Assembly (NCBI GenBank): GCA_963969495.1
Contig: OZ018328.1
Location: forward strand, 1,488,001-1,552,000
Length of the DNA: 64,000 bases
Reading direction: 5' to 3'
From: Ceratothoa steindachneri
Lineage: Eukaryota > Arthropoda > Malacostraca > Isopoda > Cymothoidae
Positions 53,986-64,000 of the stretch are shown here, piece after piece. The stretch's first letter is position 1; the number at the start of each line of letters is the position of its first letter. Made by a program: the position numbers and the translations under genes. The notes beneath the pieces are model-generated. The model was not told where the DNA came from, did no database searches, and saw nothing but the letters and a program-made list of their open reading frames with translations.

Positions 53986-56418
53986 TCAGTGAAATATTTT
54001 TTCAACGCTCTTCAGACAATTCTACAACTCAAAAACTGAACTCAGAAGGGAAGATATCTATCTCTCCATGAAGCAAGAGAGTACCAGAAGGGGGAAGGAT
54101 AGCACTGCACGTAGGGGGACATGGGTTCCCCGTCACCCAGGACACCAAGCGGACCCCTCTCCGGTTAATAGTGGGGCATCAAAAACCTGGCAGGCAAACC
54201 GTATTGGAGACCATATTTGGAGAAATAGATACGAGCTCACCCGTCTCATCGAGACACCAAACGGGTGGGCTGCGATTTGCTGGAAGAACAAGGATGTAGA
54301 GGTCCTTGTTTCAGTAAAGGCTAAAGAACCCCTTTGCAAGATAGGGCTAGAAGCAGTAGCCCTCCACGAATTACTCGTGAGGCGCACGGTCATCCTAAGG
54401 AAAGTTGACCCCTTGCTCTTGGATGACTACACCGAGGATATCAAAGCTGAACTGAACTCCAAACAGTCATGGGCAAAGAAAGATAATGTGGAAAAAATCG
54501 GGAAAAAATCAGAGAGCGATGAGGGATGGCCTCCTGGGGTTCTACCTACGGGTAGCTCCAGAGCAGATCGAGGCAGAGGAATATATTTACCTAGAAAACT
54601 GCCAAAACTGCCTCGCCCTCAAGAGTCACTCGACGAAAGAGCAAACATGTGCGGCATGCTCCAAAACTGACCACAGTTGGAAAGACTGCCGAGAAGAGGG
54701 TGAAAAATGTGCGAATTGCGGAGGGGAACATCGAGCTCTGGCCATGAGTTTCCTTCTACGCAAAGAAATGATACGGGCGAAACGAGAAAAGCTAAAAAAA
54801 GAAAAGGAGGCAAAGGCCCGAGCAGGTTCCTACGCCACAGCAGCATCGGCACCAATAAACACGCAAACACCGGAAAGAGTAACTCCGAAACTTTTCATGC
54901 CGGTCGAGAGCAAGGAAATAATAATGGTCATCGTCGCCCACCTGGCGAACCTTGCGCACCCCGGCAGCTTTCGGAGGAGCTAAACAACATGCTACAACAT
55001 AATGGAGTCAAAAAGAAGTTGTGGTTTCCGCCAAACCCAGCATCTCAAGATGTGTTAAACATCAAGTTCGTCGATGCCACACAGACGGAGAACACACAAA
55101 AAGTAACGGTTCCAAACAAGGAACATCAACATCAACCTAAAAACATAAAAGAAGACGTAAGCTACGAAAAGGAAAAGGAAGAGGGCGAAGCAAGAAAAGA
55201 AACGCCTAGAACACAAAAAATATCCCGAAGGAAACGCGAACAAAGAAGAAGAAGAACACCAGATCAACAGCAAAGCAAGAAGAAGAAGAAGAAAAACAAA
55301 TACAAACAGACGAAGAATCGGAAGATGTCCAAAGTTACCCCGGAGTGCCCCTAACGGAAAAATCGAAGTCCTGGAAAAGGGACATACTTTCGACGGGGAA
55401 GAGCTGAACTTAAAAGTTTTCGGGATCATAGGACGTCGACCTGAGAAAAACAATAATGTGAAAATAGTGCAAGGAATCAGAAGCGGGGAATTCAAGTGGA
55501 CCTCAGGGGCCGTGGTCTTCAAAGGAAATTGAAAGCTTCCTGTGCAGTGGAACAATGTATATTCCGGACTCGAGTTTATCCACAGTAAACGGGACAACAT
55601 ACAAGAACATAAAGTGCGGAATGAAGACCTCAGAGATAAATTAATGATAAAAAGTAGTGAAAGCGAAAAACACTAAAGTAAAATTCAAACAATTAACAGT
55701 GTATAAACATGAAATGCATAAAGTGATAATAGTTAATACGAAAGTACTAGTGAATTGTGAATCTAGAAACTAATAGAATTAAAGATAGTGAATAAAACCA
55801 AAATAAAAGTTTCAAGAGTGAAAAGAACTGAAATATAAATTCAGCAAAAACAAAGTGCGAAAAGTGTACTCAATAATTTAAAAGTAAGTGTACATTAAGT
55901 AAAATCATTAAATAAATTTTAAACTGAAGAATATATAGCAATATTAGTGTGAATAGTAATATAGTAAACAAATAAGAATAGTAAAATAAAAACTAAATAA
56001 AGTAGGCAGTGATAACTAAAAGATATAATTAGATATAATAATTAAAGTTAGCATGTGAAATTTAATCAAAAATGCGAATTAGTAAATCATCAAACAAAGA
56101 TTGTAATAATAAACTCAAGTATTAATGTAAATATAAAACCATTTCAGTAGTGTACAAATTAAATGCAAAAATGATGTAAACTACCAAAAAACTGAGCTCC
56201 TGCGTAATTAGTCATTCCAGGAGGACCTATTTCACTTTTTGTGTACCTTTGCCTCTCAATAAATCTTTTCCCTTCTCAACTATAGTTTCGCTTTCATCAC
56301 TTTTTAACTATAATATTTATTTACTTTTACACTGTATAAACTGGATTGTATATAGATGTAAAGGTGAAAATACCCTCTTGTACCCCATTTTTCTCCAATA
56401 AATATATCATCATCATCC
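53986..56418 (+). mobile_element. Jockey-like LINE relative with ORF1 only
   Basis: An ORF1 homologous to 48204-49715 is followed by about 800 bases of AT-rich sequence, a pol II-like AATAAA context near 56258 and a terminal segment ending in (ATC)n at 56405-56417, a LINE-type microsatellite tail. No endonuclease or RT sequence occurs between them. Either ORF2 was deleted, or this is a non-autonomous, ORF1-only derivative. Confidence 0.6.
54068..55600 (+). pseudogene. Jockey-like ORF1 of the ORF1-only element
   Basis: The frame 54068-54480 gives the N-terminal part (RLIETPNGWAAICWKNKDVE, then RTVILRKVDPLLLDDYTEDI). After a shift near 54520, FYLRVAPEQIEAEEYIYLEN and the knuckles CQNCLALKSHSTKEQTC and CAACSKTDHSWKDC follow. 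In the third, CANCGGEHRALAMSF, the last Cys is Phe. After another shift near 54960 comes a basic lysine-rich tail (to 55354), then RSGEFKWTSGAVVFKGN, matching the GRYKWECSDEV block of the other copy. It ends near 55590. Confidence 0.75.
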
Positions 56419-56636
56419 AAATTTTTAGACTTGGAAGAAATCTACCCCAAAAAAATTAAGCTCACCGAAAAGTTCACAGCCGGCAAAGGAAGAAAAAAAA
56501 AGCGAGGGTAAGTCACCTCATGAAAACGCCATCGATTTTTTTTTTTACCTTTTTCCCACGGGGACTTCAAGAACAAAATCTATTTTGTACGGAGCTACGT
56601 ATAGCCAACCTATGATATCGTACTGCATACCTAGGA
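56419..56636. other. Spacer before the minisatellite
   Basis: No coding or repeat signal is seen. Confidence 0.4.
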
Positions 56637-56825
56637 GTTTAACTTCCTATTTAGGAAGGAAAAATTCTAAAAGCGGGAAGTTTATCTTCCTATTTACGAA
56701 AGATAAATACTAAAGCGGGAAGTTTATCTTCCTATTTACGAAAGAGAGATAGTAAAAGCGGGACGTTTATCTTCCTATTTACGAAAGAGAGATACTAAAA
56801 GCGGGAAGTTTATCTTCCTCTTTAT
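56637..56825. repeat. 43-bp minisatellite, about 4.4 units
   Basis: Units start at 56637, 56680 (42 bp), 56722, 56765 and 56808 (partial). Each begins GTTTATCTTCC and ends AAAGCGGGA. Units 3 and 4 differ by two bases, and unit 1 is the most diverged. There is no spacer structure of CRISPR type. Confidence 0.9.
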
Positions 56826-57245
56826 AAGGTTCAATGTGTGAACCGTTTAAATTTTCATACAAAGGTTTATTAAGTTCGACCCCCCCACCCTCTCCTCGAG
56901 TTTATTTTAACATATGTCCAATGGAAATCATCAAATTGATATTGATAATTCTATAATTATATACATCGACGCTTAATTGAATCGGCACTTATAAAAGAAA
57001 TTCCCAACTTTAATACTTCCGACGGCCAATTTAATGCTAATACCTTAATAAGCAAGAAATTCATACTTCGGCTTCTCAAAAATGCTGCTACATTCCCGCA
57101 TCACCCACCTTAGCCCCGCTGATTTGTGTGTTTGTACGTTAAGCACTTTCTGTATTTCAGTTGTCCACCAGCGACTGATGATGACGGAATTTTCTGTAGA
57201 AAACTGGTTTTGCATAGAAAATTAATCCTATTACTGTGGTTTTAT

Positions 57246-57248
<3 letters not shown>

Positions 57249-57332
<84 letters not shown>
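57249..57332. repeat. (TA)n microsatellite
   Basis: An 84-bp pure TA run at the 3' end (minus strand) of the Penelope-like fragment. Confidence 0.95.
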
Positions 57333-57333
<1 letters not shown>

Positions 57334-57404
57334 CTCACAAAGTAGCAAGTGAGTTTCGCAATGAATGCAATCTCCCGCAGAGGAAAAATAAAAAAGGTGC
57401 TTCC

Positions 57405-57440
57405 AAGTACTTTCGAACTTTATTCAGTTCATTCTCAAGG
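57405..57440 (-). ncRNA. Conserved stem-loop in Penelope-like terminal region
   Basis: The minus strand reads CTTGAGAATGAACTGAATAA followed by AGTTCGAAAG. GAACT pairs with AGTTC and is followed by GAAAG. In the second copy (60056-60090) the stem is GAATT/AATTC, a compensatory change. Penelope terminal repeats are known to carry hammerhead ribozymes, but this one lacks an exact CUGANGA core. Confidence 0.4.
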
Positions 57441-57779
57441 ATAACTACAATAGAAAATAATATAATAAGGGTATATATAAGCTAGTAAAAGATAAAGGAC
57501 CGCCTCTAAGACAAGAAATCACCAATGAAGAAGTAGGAGAAGGACAGGTAAATTCACATCAAGATTTAGCTATAACAGTTAGCAAGGTCAAAGGGAGAGG
57601 CAGAAAGAGTCAAGAACAGAGCCAAAAGGGTTAAAACGATTAACGGAGAAATTAGGATAAACACGAGATGTAAGCAGATACGAAGGGGGGAGGAGCAAGG
57701 AGAGAGGAAGAGAAATAAATAATGTTAATACAAAATCAATGCAATAATTAAATTGACAAATCGGGTGCCCATATAAATG

Positions 57780-58018
57780 AAAAGTGCAAAAAATCTTAAA
57801 GTTATTAAATTGGCTTATACACGAACTTTCTACAAGGTTTCTTTTAATTGAGTCATTTGGGCGAAAAATAAATTTTGCTGAATTCCAATTATTGAAGTGA
57901 TTATTTTCGGACATATACACACAAAAAACGCACTATTATTTACAGCTCTCCTAACATTGTATTTATGCTGATTAATACGGACAGATAATTGCTTTCCTGT
58001 CTATCCAAAATATTTACT
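57780..58018 (-). pseudogene. GIY-YIG endonuclease remnant (Penelope-like)
   Basis: The minus-strand reading gives KYFG, a stop (Glu codon lost), TGKQLSVRINQHKYNVRRAV, and after a shift SENNHFNNWNSAKFIFRPND and KRNLVESSCISQFNNF. YFG(E)TGR-like, the N-HKYNVR block and the final VES-LI-QFNN pattern are the order seen in Penelope GIY-YIG domains. The first half of the domain and the RT are missing. Confidence 0.75.
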
Positions 58019-58022
58019 TGGA

Positions 58023-58162
58023 CAAACAACATTCGACCAAATAGACTCGATCATTATTATTACAATTATTGTGGACTAGAATGTTTGTTATAGTTGACTC
58101 GTATATATAGTAATAATAATTGATAATCACATGACGCGTGACATATAAAAGATGTATTTTCA
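58023..58162. other. Spacer
   Basis: AT-rich with no recognised feature. It may be further decayed Penelope sequence. Confidence 0.3.
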
Positions 58163-58518
58163 AGGCCGAAAGAAATGAAAACCGGTAACACAACCCGGAA
58201 AAACGCTAAGGAAATTAATTACGTTTACCATTAAAGCTTAAGAAGAAAAATGGAAGATATAGAAACAGAAAATAGGGCAAACTATTTTAACTGCTATAAG
58301 AAAATAAGCGTCGTGGTCATTTTAGCGAAGAACGCTTAATGACACAGGTTCATATCCAACTCCAACATATATTTTCTTATAACAGTTAAAATAGTTTGCC
58401 CTATTTTCTGTTTCTATATCTCCTATTTTCTTTATTAAGCTTTAATGGTACACGTAATTAATTTTTTATCGTTTATCCTGGTTATGTTACCAGTTATCAT
58501 TTCTTTGGGCCTTTAATA
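58163..58518. mobile_element. Inverted-repeat (foldback) pair around a tRNA-like head
   Basis: 58163-58303 and 58373-58518 are inverted copies (arms of about 140 bp containing TTGCCCTATTTTCTG on one strand). The central part has a B-box-like GGTTCATATCC at 58347-58357 and an upstream tRNA-like stretch, so this looks like two SINE copies joined head to head. Confidence 0.65.
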
Positions 58519-59381
58519 TATATCAGGGGTGGACAACCTTTTTAAGTGGGTGTGCCAAAATTGGCCAAATCTTTGCTACAAAATTTTCTCACGTACCAAT
58601 ACTTGGCTAAAACACAATGAAAGGATATATAATTAAAGATGTTCTTTTTATTCATTCCTGACCCTTTATGATGTTTATAGTATATGGTTATTCATGGGAT
58701 TTATTTGCCATTAATAAATCAGCCTAAATAGTGTTTCGAAAACCATAACCATATATTTGTTTGATCAAAGTTGTCGCCTGATAGTTTTTAGGCCTAAGAC
58801 AAAAGCGAAATAAATTTGGAAATAATGAACTGGGTTTTAAGAAAAACAATTAAACAAATATAAATATATTCATAGAATCAACGAATGTACAATGAGATAA
58901 GTTGGATTAAGTATACAATGTAAGTAAGATATGGTAAAATATGATTTACAGTAACGAGATGTGAAGAGAAATGAAGTACGTGAAATAAATATGAATATGG
59001 TGGAATAATATGATGACTATGATGGACTGTGAACTAGGGGCTGCAATATGAGAAGTAAATATAATTAGGACATACTCTCGTATGGTCGTTTGCAATAAAT
59101 TGTGAGAGAAAGTTGAATTAAACTAACTACGATTTGTTTGGAGGTAAATGACTAATTGTAGAAGGAATGATTACTGACCTTTATACGGAGAATGTCGAGA
59201 GTCGAGTGGGAAAGAATAGTGTGCTATTTGATCGAGCTGAAAGCGTGTGTTTGTTTGTTTGTGGGTGAAATTTTAAGAGATTATATTTGAAACAGTAGTA
59301 CGTTAAATAAATTGAAGGGTAAAATAAACGAATTAATTAATTATTAAGTTTAACATAAAAATATGATTTAATTTACCTACA

Positions 59382-59492
59382 GTTAAGTAAAATAATAGAA
59401 CGATTAAATTGACAAAGTTAAGTAAAATAATTGAGCGATTAAATTGACAAAGTTAAGTAAAATAATTGAACGATTAAATTGACAAAGTTAAG
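59382..59492. repeat. 35-bp tandem repeat, three units
   Basis: Units at 59382, 59417 and 59452 read GTTAAGTAAAATAATTGA and so on, and differ at one or two bases. A partial fourth unit follows. Confidence 0.9.
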
Positions 59493-59868
59493 GGATTGCA
59501 TGATATGAATTTTGCATAGTAATTGATTTATATATATAGAAATGCCTAGAAGGCATTGCTATAATGCATAAAAATTACAAGGAAAAGATAGTCATTTTAC
59601 CTAAAAATATACATATTATCATATTATATTAAACAGAATTTAATCTTTATCATTTCAAGAAGAAAACAACAAATCCAAACTAGAGAAAGAAAAATTGTGG
59701 ACATTTTCATTTATTTACCATTAATGAAACTTCTGCTGCTGTCTCACTGATAACATAATTTATAACAGGTTGTACACAATGCGGTTGCTATATGAAATAA
59801 ATTGGAAATACATTTATTAGGATTTCCTAAGTTAAGCATTTGGGTTCACGTGCCGGTAGAAGTCGTTG

Positions 59869-59911
59869 GCGTGCCACGTTTGGCACGCGTGCCACGTTTG
59901 GCACGCGTGCC
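59869..59911. repeat. 18-bp subterminal repeat of the hAT-like element
   Basis: GCGTGCCACGTTTGGCAC occurs twice (59869, 59887), followed by a partial GCGTGCC. The motif is itself partly palindromic and lies next to the right terminus, a usual place for transposase-binding repeats (inference). Confidence 0.85.
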
Positions 59912-59923
59912 GAAGGTTCCCCC

Positions 59924-59926
<3 letters not shown>

Positions 59927-59976
<50 letters not shown>
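59927..59976. repeat. (AT)n microsatellite
   Basis: A 50-bp AT run between the hAT-like element and the Penelope-like terminal fragment. Confidence 0.95.
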
Positions 59977-59980
<4 letters not shown>

Positions 59981-60110
59981 AACTGACAAAGTATTGCGTA
60001 AGTAGAGCGATAAATGCAAAAAAATGCAGAGGAAAATTAAAGGCGGATTCCAAACTCTTTCGAATTTGTTCAATTCATTCTCAAGGAATAAAGAAATATT
60101 TAACCTAGTT
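59977..60110 (-). mobile_element. Penelope-like terminal fragment
   Basis: This fragment resembles 57333-57450: an (AT)n tract, then GCAGAGGAAAA-containing sequence, then the stem-loop motif (minus strand GAATT/AATTC followed by GAAAG at 60056-60090). It diverges beyond the motif. Confidence 0.55.

Positions 60111-61408
<1,298 letters not shown>

Positions 61409-61472
<64 letters not shown>
61409..61472. repeat. (AT)n microsatellite
   Basis: A 64-bp AT run between the SINE pair and the next inverted pair. Confidence 0.95.
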
Positions 61473-61476
<4 letters not shown>

Positions 61477-61563
61477 CTTGATATTGATTTGTTGCTTGAC
61501 GATCTGATATGTAGCAGGCATATGAAGACCCAGGTGATTACACTAATCATTTATTGGCCGGAT

Positions 61564-61611
61564 GTTTCAGACCTATACTAGGACCATCTTCAGCAACTAT
61601 GTCGACTAAGG
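61564..61611 (-). ncRNA. Hammerhead-like motif, left arm
   Basis: Minus strand: GTC, a small hairpin GAC-ATA-GTT, CTGAAGA (61593-61587), a stem with arms GGTCCTA/TAGGTCT, then GAAAC (61568-61564). It has the same elements as the right arm, with pairing maintained by a G-U wobble. Confidence 0.5.
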
Positions 61612-61687
61612 AGAAGGGGAAGGAACATTAAGATCGTCCCTCATACTCTTGACTGTTATCAATCAATGTTCCTTTCCCTTCTGATTA

Positions 61688-61733
61688 GTCGACATAGTCA
61701 CTGAAGATGGTCCTAGTAAAGGTCCGAAACGTC
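61688..61733 (+). ncRNA. Hammerhead-like motif, right arm
   Basis: GTC (61688-61690) is followed by a mini-helix GAC-ATA-GTC, the core CTGAAGA (61701-61707, fitting CUGANGA), a helix II built from GGTCCT/AAGGTCC with one U-U mismatch, and the second core strand GAAAC (61726-61730). This is the arrangement of the short-stem hammerhead ribozymes known in Penelope-like terminal repeats. Helix III would be very short. Confidence 0.5.
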
Positions 61734-61779
61734 GGGCCAATAAATGATTAGTGTAATCACCTGGGTCTTCATATCCCTG

Positions 61780-61780
<1 letters not shown>

Positions 61781-61858
<78 letters not shown>
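61781..61858. repeat. (TA)n microsatellite
   Basis: A 78-bp TA run that separates the inverted pair from the second Gypsy element. Confidence 0.95.
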
Positions 61859-61861
<3 letters not shown>

Positions 61862-61982
61862 AGAGGTTATTGGAAAATAGGTGGGAGAATGGCCCTTCAA
61901 ACACTCCACTCACATTTGCTCACCCACACTCATCCTTCCTTAGGCTATTCGACCACAGTCACTCGCAATACACTCTCAATCC

Positions 61983-62735
61983 TTACTCACGGTACTTTTT
62001 ATACTCAATCGCGCCCTTGTGCACCCATTCACACCTGTCTACTGATCCCTGGCTACGCGTATCAATCTGACGGGGTCGTTCGTCAGTCGTCCTGTCAGTC
62101 GTCTCCTCGTTACTATCAATCATATCGTCCACCATACTCTTAGCCTTAATTACTAACTCTCCCATCTCTGGACAGAACTCTTTCATACTCTTGCGTTCGG
62201 AACCTTCACTCTTCCTATCTCCATTCATCAGCTCATCACTCACAGCTCTCATCCAACTCAAGGTACACTCTTGCAAAACAGACAAATGGCTCATATTCGC
62301 TCTACTCTCAGCAGATATACCAGAAACCCCTTCAACTGGTTCCCACCAGAAGCCAGTAAAGTCAGTCACTTGTTCATTCTCCACATCGAACTCACTTCTA
62401 TCCTTACCATTCGCAAAACCAGAAAAATCAGCCACACTATGGTCATTCTGCCCACCACACTATCATTCATACTGTTCCCAAAACCAGAAAAATCAGCTAC
62501 ATGCAGCTCACTCACTCGTCTCTTTACATCAGCCAAATCACTCACCTGCTTATGCAAACACTCAATCTCTCTCCCAAGCTCCCCCATACCAGAAAGACCC
62601 TGCTCAGACTTACTTTCATTCTTTCTTTCACTCTTCTTTTTACGCTTTCTTCTCCTCTAGACCAAGACAAGCTCTTTCCCAGACATATCCATATTATCAC
62701 ACTCCATCTTACCGCCATGCACCTTATCTCTCTTA
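61983..62735 (-). pseudogene. Third ORF of the second Gypsy element (unknown function)
   Basis: Two minus-strand frames (62735-62366 and 62435-61983), joined by a frameshift, encode an acidic/basic protein. It starts with a Lys/Glu-rich stretch and a possible coiled coil (MGELGREIECLHKQVSDLAD), then shows a motif repeated three times (VADFSGFGN, MADFSGFAN, VTDFTGFWW), followed by MSHLSVLQECTLSWMRAVSD and a charged tail. No signal peptide or membrane segment is seen, so it is not an obvious envelope protein. The position downstream of integrase is where Gypsy elements carry an extra ORF. Confidence 0.5.
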
Positions 62736-62738
62736 TCT

Positions 62739-63669
62739 AAGTCAACGACATGGACGGTGACTTGGTTGACAAGATTTCTAAATTTGCCAACGATACCAAG
62801 CTTGGTATGAACGTTGCAAAGGATGGAAATACTGTAAGCCTGCAGGAAGATATTCGGAAGATTGGGGAGTGGTTTGATAAGTGGGAAATGCCTTTCAACG
62901 TAAACAAATGTAAAGTGATGCATATCGGCCACCGAAATCCTCAATCACCCTATATCCTTAAGGGCACTGTTCTTGAATCCACCGACACTGAGAAGGACTT
63001 GGGTGTAACTATCACGAGTGACCTCAAGTTCTCGAAACAGTGTATTGAGGTGGAGAAGAAAGCCCAAATGATGTTAGGGTATATAAAGCGACAGTTTGGA
63101 TATCGGAACAAAGAGATAGTACTGTGTCTGTACAACTCCCTCGTCCGACCGCACCTGGAGTATGCCATACAATTTGGGAGTCCTTCATTCCGAAAAGACA
63201 TCTCGAGATTGGAACGCATTCAAGCCAGGGCCACCAAACTGATTCCCTCTATCAGACATAAAAGTTATGAAGATAGATTAAGGGAATTAGATATATTCTC
63301 GCTGGAGACCCGGAGACTACGTGGTCAGCTTATCGAAGTATTTAAAATACTTCGAGGCTTCGACAGACTGGACTACAGGGATATTTTCCAGCTCAGCGAG
63401 GGGAGTACAAGAAATCACGGCTTTAAACTTTAACTGAAGCGATACCACCGTGATCTGTGTGGGAAATTCTTCACTTACAGTATCTGCGGTAGTTGGAACG
63501 CACTTCCGACGGAAGTTGTCAACAGTGAATCTGTTGACCAGTTCAAGTTAAGACTAGATAAAGTCTTGCGAAATCGCCGTTAAGATCTTCGCGAGTGATC
63601 TACGAGGTTACCAACGGACATATGGACCGTAAGGTCTTCTAGGGTATTTTTTTCCTTGTAGCTCCTTGT

Positions 63670-63671
<2 letters not shown>
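62739..63671 (+). mobile_element. CR1-like LINE 3' fragment, 5'-truncated
   Basis: The fragment begins abruptly inside the RT at VNDMDGD and runs through the RT C-terminus (62741-63583) and a short 3' UTR. It ends at repeats of CTTGTAGCT leading into (CT)n. Confidence 0.8.
62741..63583 (+). pseudogene. CR1-like RT C-terminal half, catalytic Asp lost
   Basis: One long frame encodes DKISKFANDTKLGMNVAK, KCKVMHIGHRNPQSPYILKG, EKDLGVTITSDLKFSKQC, LYNSLVRPHLEYA and ARATKLIPSIRHKSYEDRL. The metal-binding box reads FANDTKL where CR1-type elements have FADDTKL, so one catalytic Asp is Asn. A TAA at 63431-63433 interrupts the frame. The same frame then continues (KRYHRDLCGKFFTYS, WNALPTEVVNS) to a natural stop at 63581-63583. 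It is related to, but diverged from, the copy at 35904-37118. Confidence 0.9.

Positions 63672-63755
<84 letters not shown>
63672..63755. repeat. (CT)n microsatellite tail
   Basis: 84 bp of pure CT directly after the CR1-like 3' end. It probably expanded from the element's short tail. Confidence 0.95.
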
Positions 63756-63758
<3 letters not shown>

Positions 63759-63769
63759 GAGTTCATATA

Positions 63770-64000
63770 CCGGATAGCTCACCAGGTAGTCAGGCGGTTC
63801 TCTCCACCTCCTCTACTGACTCTGATGAGCCCGCACTCTTTCAGTCACACATTCAATCAAAATTTCCAAAACATACATCACACCATTCTCCCAGACTCTT
63901 ACAACTCTATACGGTCCTTCAAACTTTTCACTCCTCTTTGACACATTCAACCTACCTTTTACTTCTTTTACCTATACTTTTGCACCTATTTCAAACAAAC
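63770..64000 (-). pseudogene. Gypsy integrase C-terminus (second element)
   Basis: The minus-strand frame from the window edge reads GAKVQVKEVKGRLNVSKRSE, then KFEGPYRVVRVWENGVMYVL and RVRAHQSQ, a stop, and RRW. The pattern (G-KV, K-EGPY-VV-V--NGV-YV, R-H) is that of the integrase C-terminal domain of Ty3/Gypsy polyproteins. The remainder is outside the window. Confidence 0.7.

Larger units (their letters stand above)
57333..58022 (-). mobile_element. Penelope-like element 3' part with structured terminal region
   Basis: The minus strand encodes a GIY-YIG nuclease remnant (58018-57780), followed by a 3' region that ends near 57333 at a (TA)n tract. A stem-loop motif at about 57405-57440 also occurs in the similar fragment at 59977-60110, which is likewise next to (AT)n. 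Confidence 0.7.
58524..59926. mobile_element. Non-autonomous hAT-like element
   Basis: The ends are CAGGGGTGG on the left and, reverse-complemented, CAGGGGGGAACC on the right, and the 8-bp flanks are both ATATATAT, although they sit in AT repeats. CAGGG ends with 8-bp duplications fit hAT elements. The interior is AT-rich without coding sequence and has two internal tandem repeats. Confidence 0.55.
61514..61780. mobile_element. Inverted pair of Penelope-type terminal fragments
   Basis: Arms 61514-61630 (minus) and 61663-61780 (plus) are inverted copies around a 30-base loop. Each contains the CTGAAGA...GAAAC motif described separately. The right arm runs straight into a (TA)n array. Confidence 0.7.
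61859..64000 (-). mobile_element. Second Gypsy element, 3' part, minus strand (runs off window)
   Basis: The minus strand carries an integrase C-terminus (64000-63770) and, after a CR1-like insertion (62739-63755), a downstream third ORF (62735-61983). No LTR was identified. The left end near the (TA)n is uncertain. Confidence 0.6.

Noticed and set aside
56637..56825. CRISPR-like array
   Set aside because: Units are contiguous 43-bp repeats without unique spacers.

Overview
This window is eukaryotic and is almost entirely transposable elements and their debris. I found no recognisable host gene, rRNA or functional tRNA. The mix points to an arthropod, and from general familiarity a crustacean such as a decapod is my best guess (inference). 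It includes RNase H-bearing I-like LINEs, Jockey-like and CR1/L2-like LINEs, Penelope-like elements with GIY-YIG nucleases, Ty3/Gypsy elements, mariner, Tc1 and hAT DNA transposons, tRNA-like SINE pieces and very long (AT)n runs. Nearly every coding region is broken by stops or frameshifts, so the locus looks like a graveyard with several datable nested insertions. Layout, 1-15654: two head-to-tail 3' ends of a GC-rich I-like LINE family ('family F', 1-3690) are followed by an old decayed family F copy (about 3950-13330). That old copy is split by a full-length 6.9 kb copy (4569-11471, 15-bp target duplication) and by a mariner (11941-13029, 26-bp terminal repeats, TA duplication). Then come minus-strand remnants of an L2/CR1-like reverse transcriptase and a hAT transposase. 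15655-34344: a composite family F insertion of 18.7 kb is flanked by one 10-bp target duplication. It holds three head-to-tail units. The first two end at the same point inside the RNase H domain, and only the third has the 3' end. 34345-44400: a minus-strand hAT remnant is interrupted by an 8.4 kb minus-strand Ty3/Gypsy element (35470-43866, duplication GATAC). The Gypsy element itself carries a CR1-like LINE in its 3' LTR, an inverted SINE pair, (AT)n runs and a Tc1 element with perfect 27-bp ends. 44400-48190 is AT-rich, with a hAT-like fragment and a Penelope-like GIY-YIG fragment. 48190-56418 holds two related Jockey-like LINEs. The first has ORF1 and ORF2 and is interrupted by a mariner. 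The second has only ORF1 and a long 3' region. 56637-61858 is a series of minisatellites, Penelope ends, a non-autonomous hAT-like element and head-to-head inverted SINE or Penelope pairs bounded by (AT)n, including a hammerhead-ribozyme-like motif. 61859-64000 is the 3' part of a second minus-strand Gypsy element (integrase C-terminus and a third ORF) interrupted by a CR1-like LINE ending in (CT)n. Family F encodes an ORF1 protein (basic, Pro/Ser-rich N-terminus, RNA-binding core, three CCHC knuckles) and, in the -1 frame with a 133-nt overlap, an ORF2 protein with an APE-like endonuclease, reverse transcriptase (YVDD) and RNase H. Its 3' UTR ends in two conserved stem-loops and poly(A). I call the family F copies copy 1 (1-2150), copy 2 (2151-3690), old copy, full-length copy, and units A (15665-21555), B (21556-27435) and C (27436-34334).
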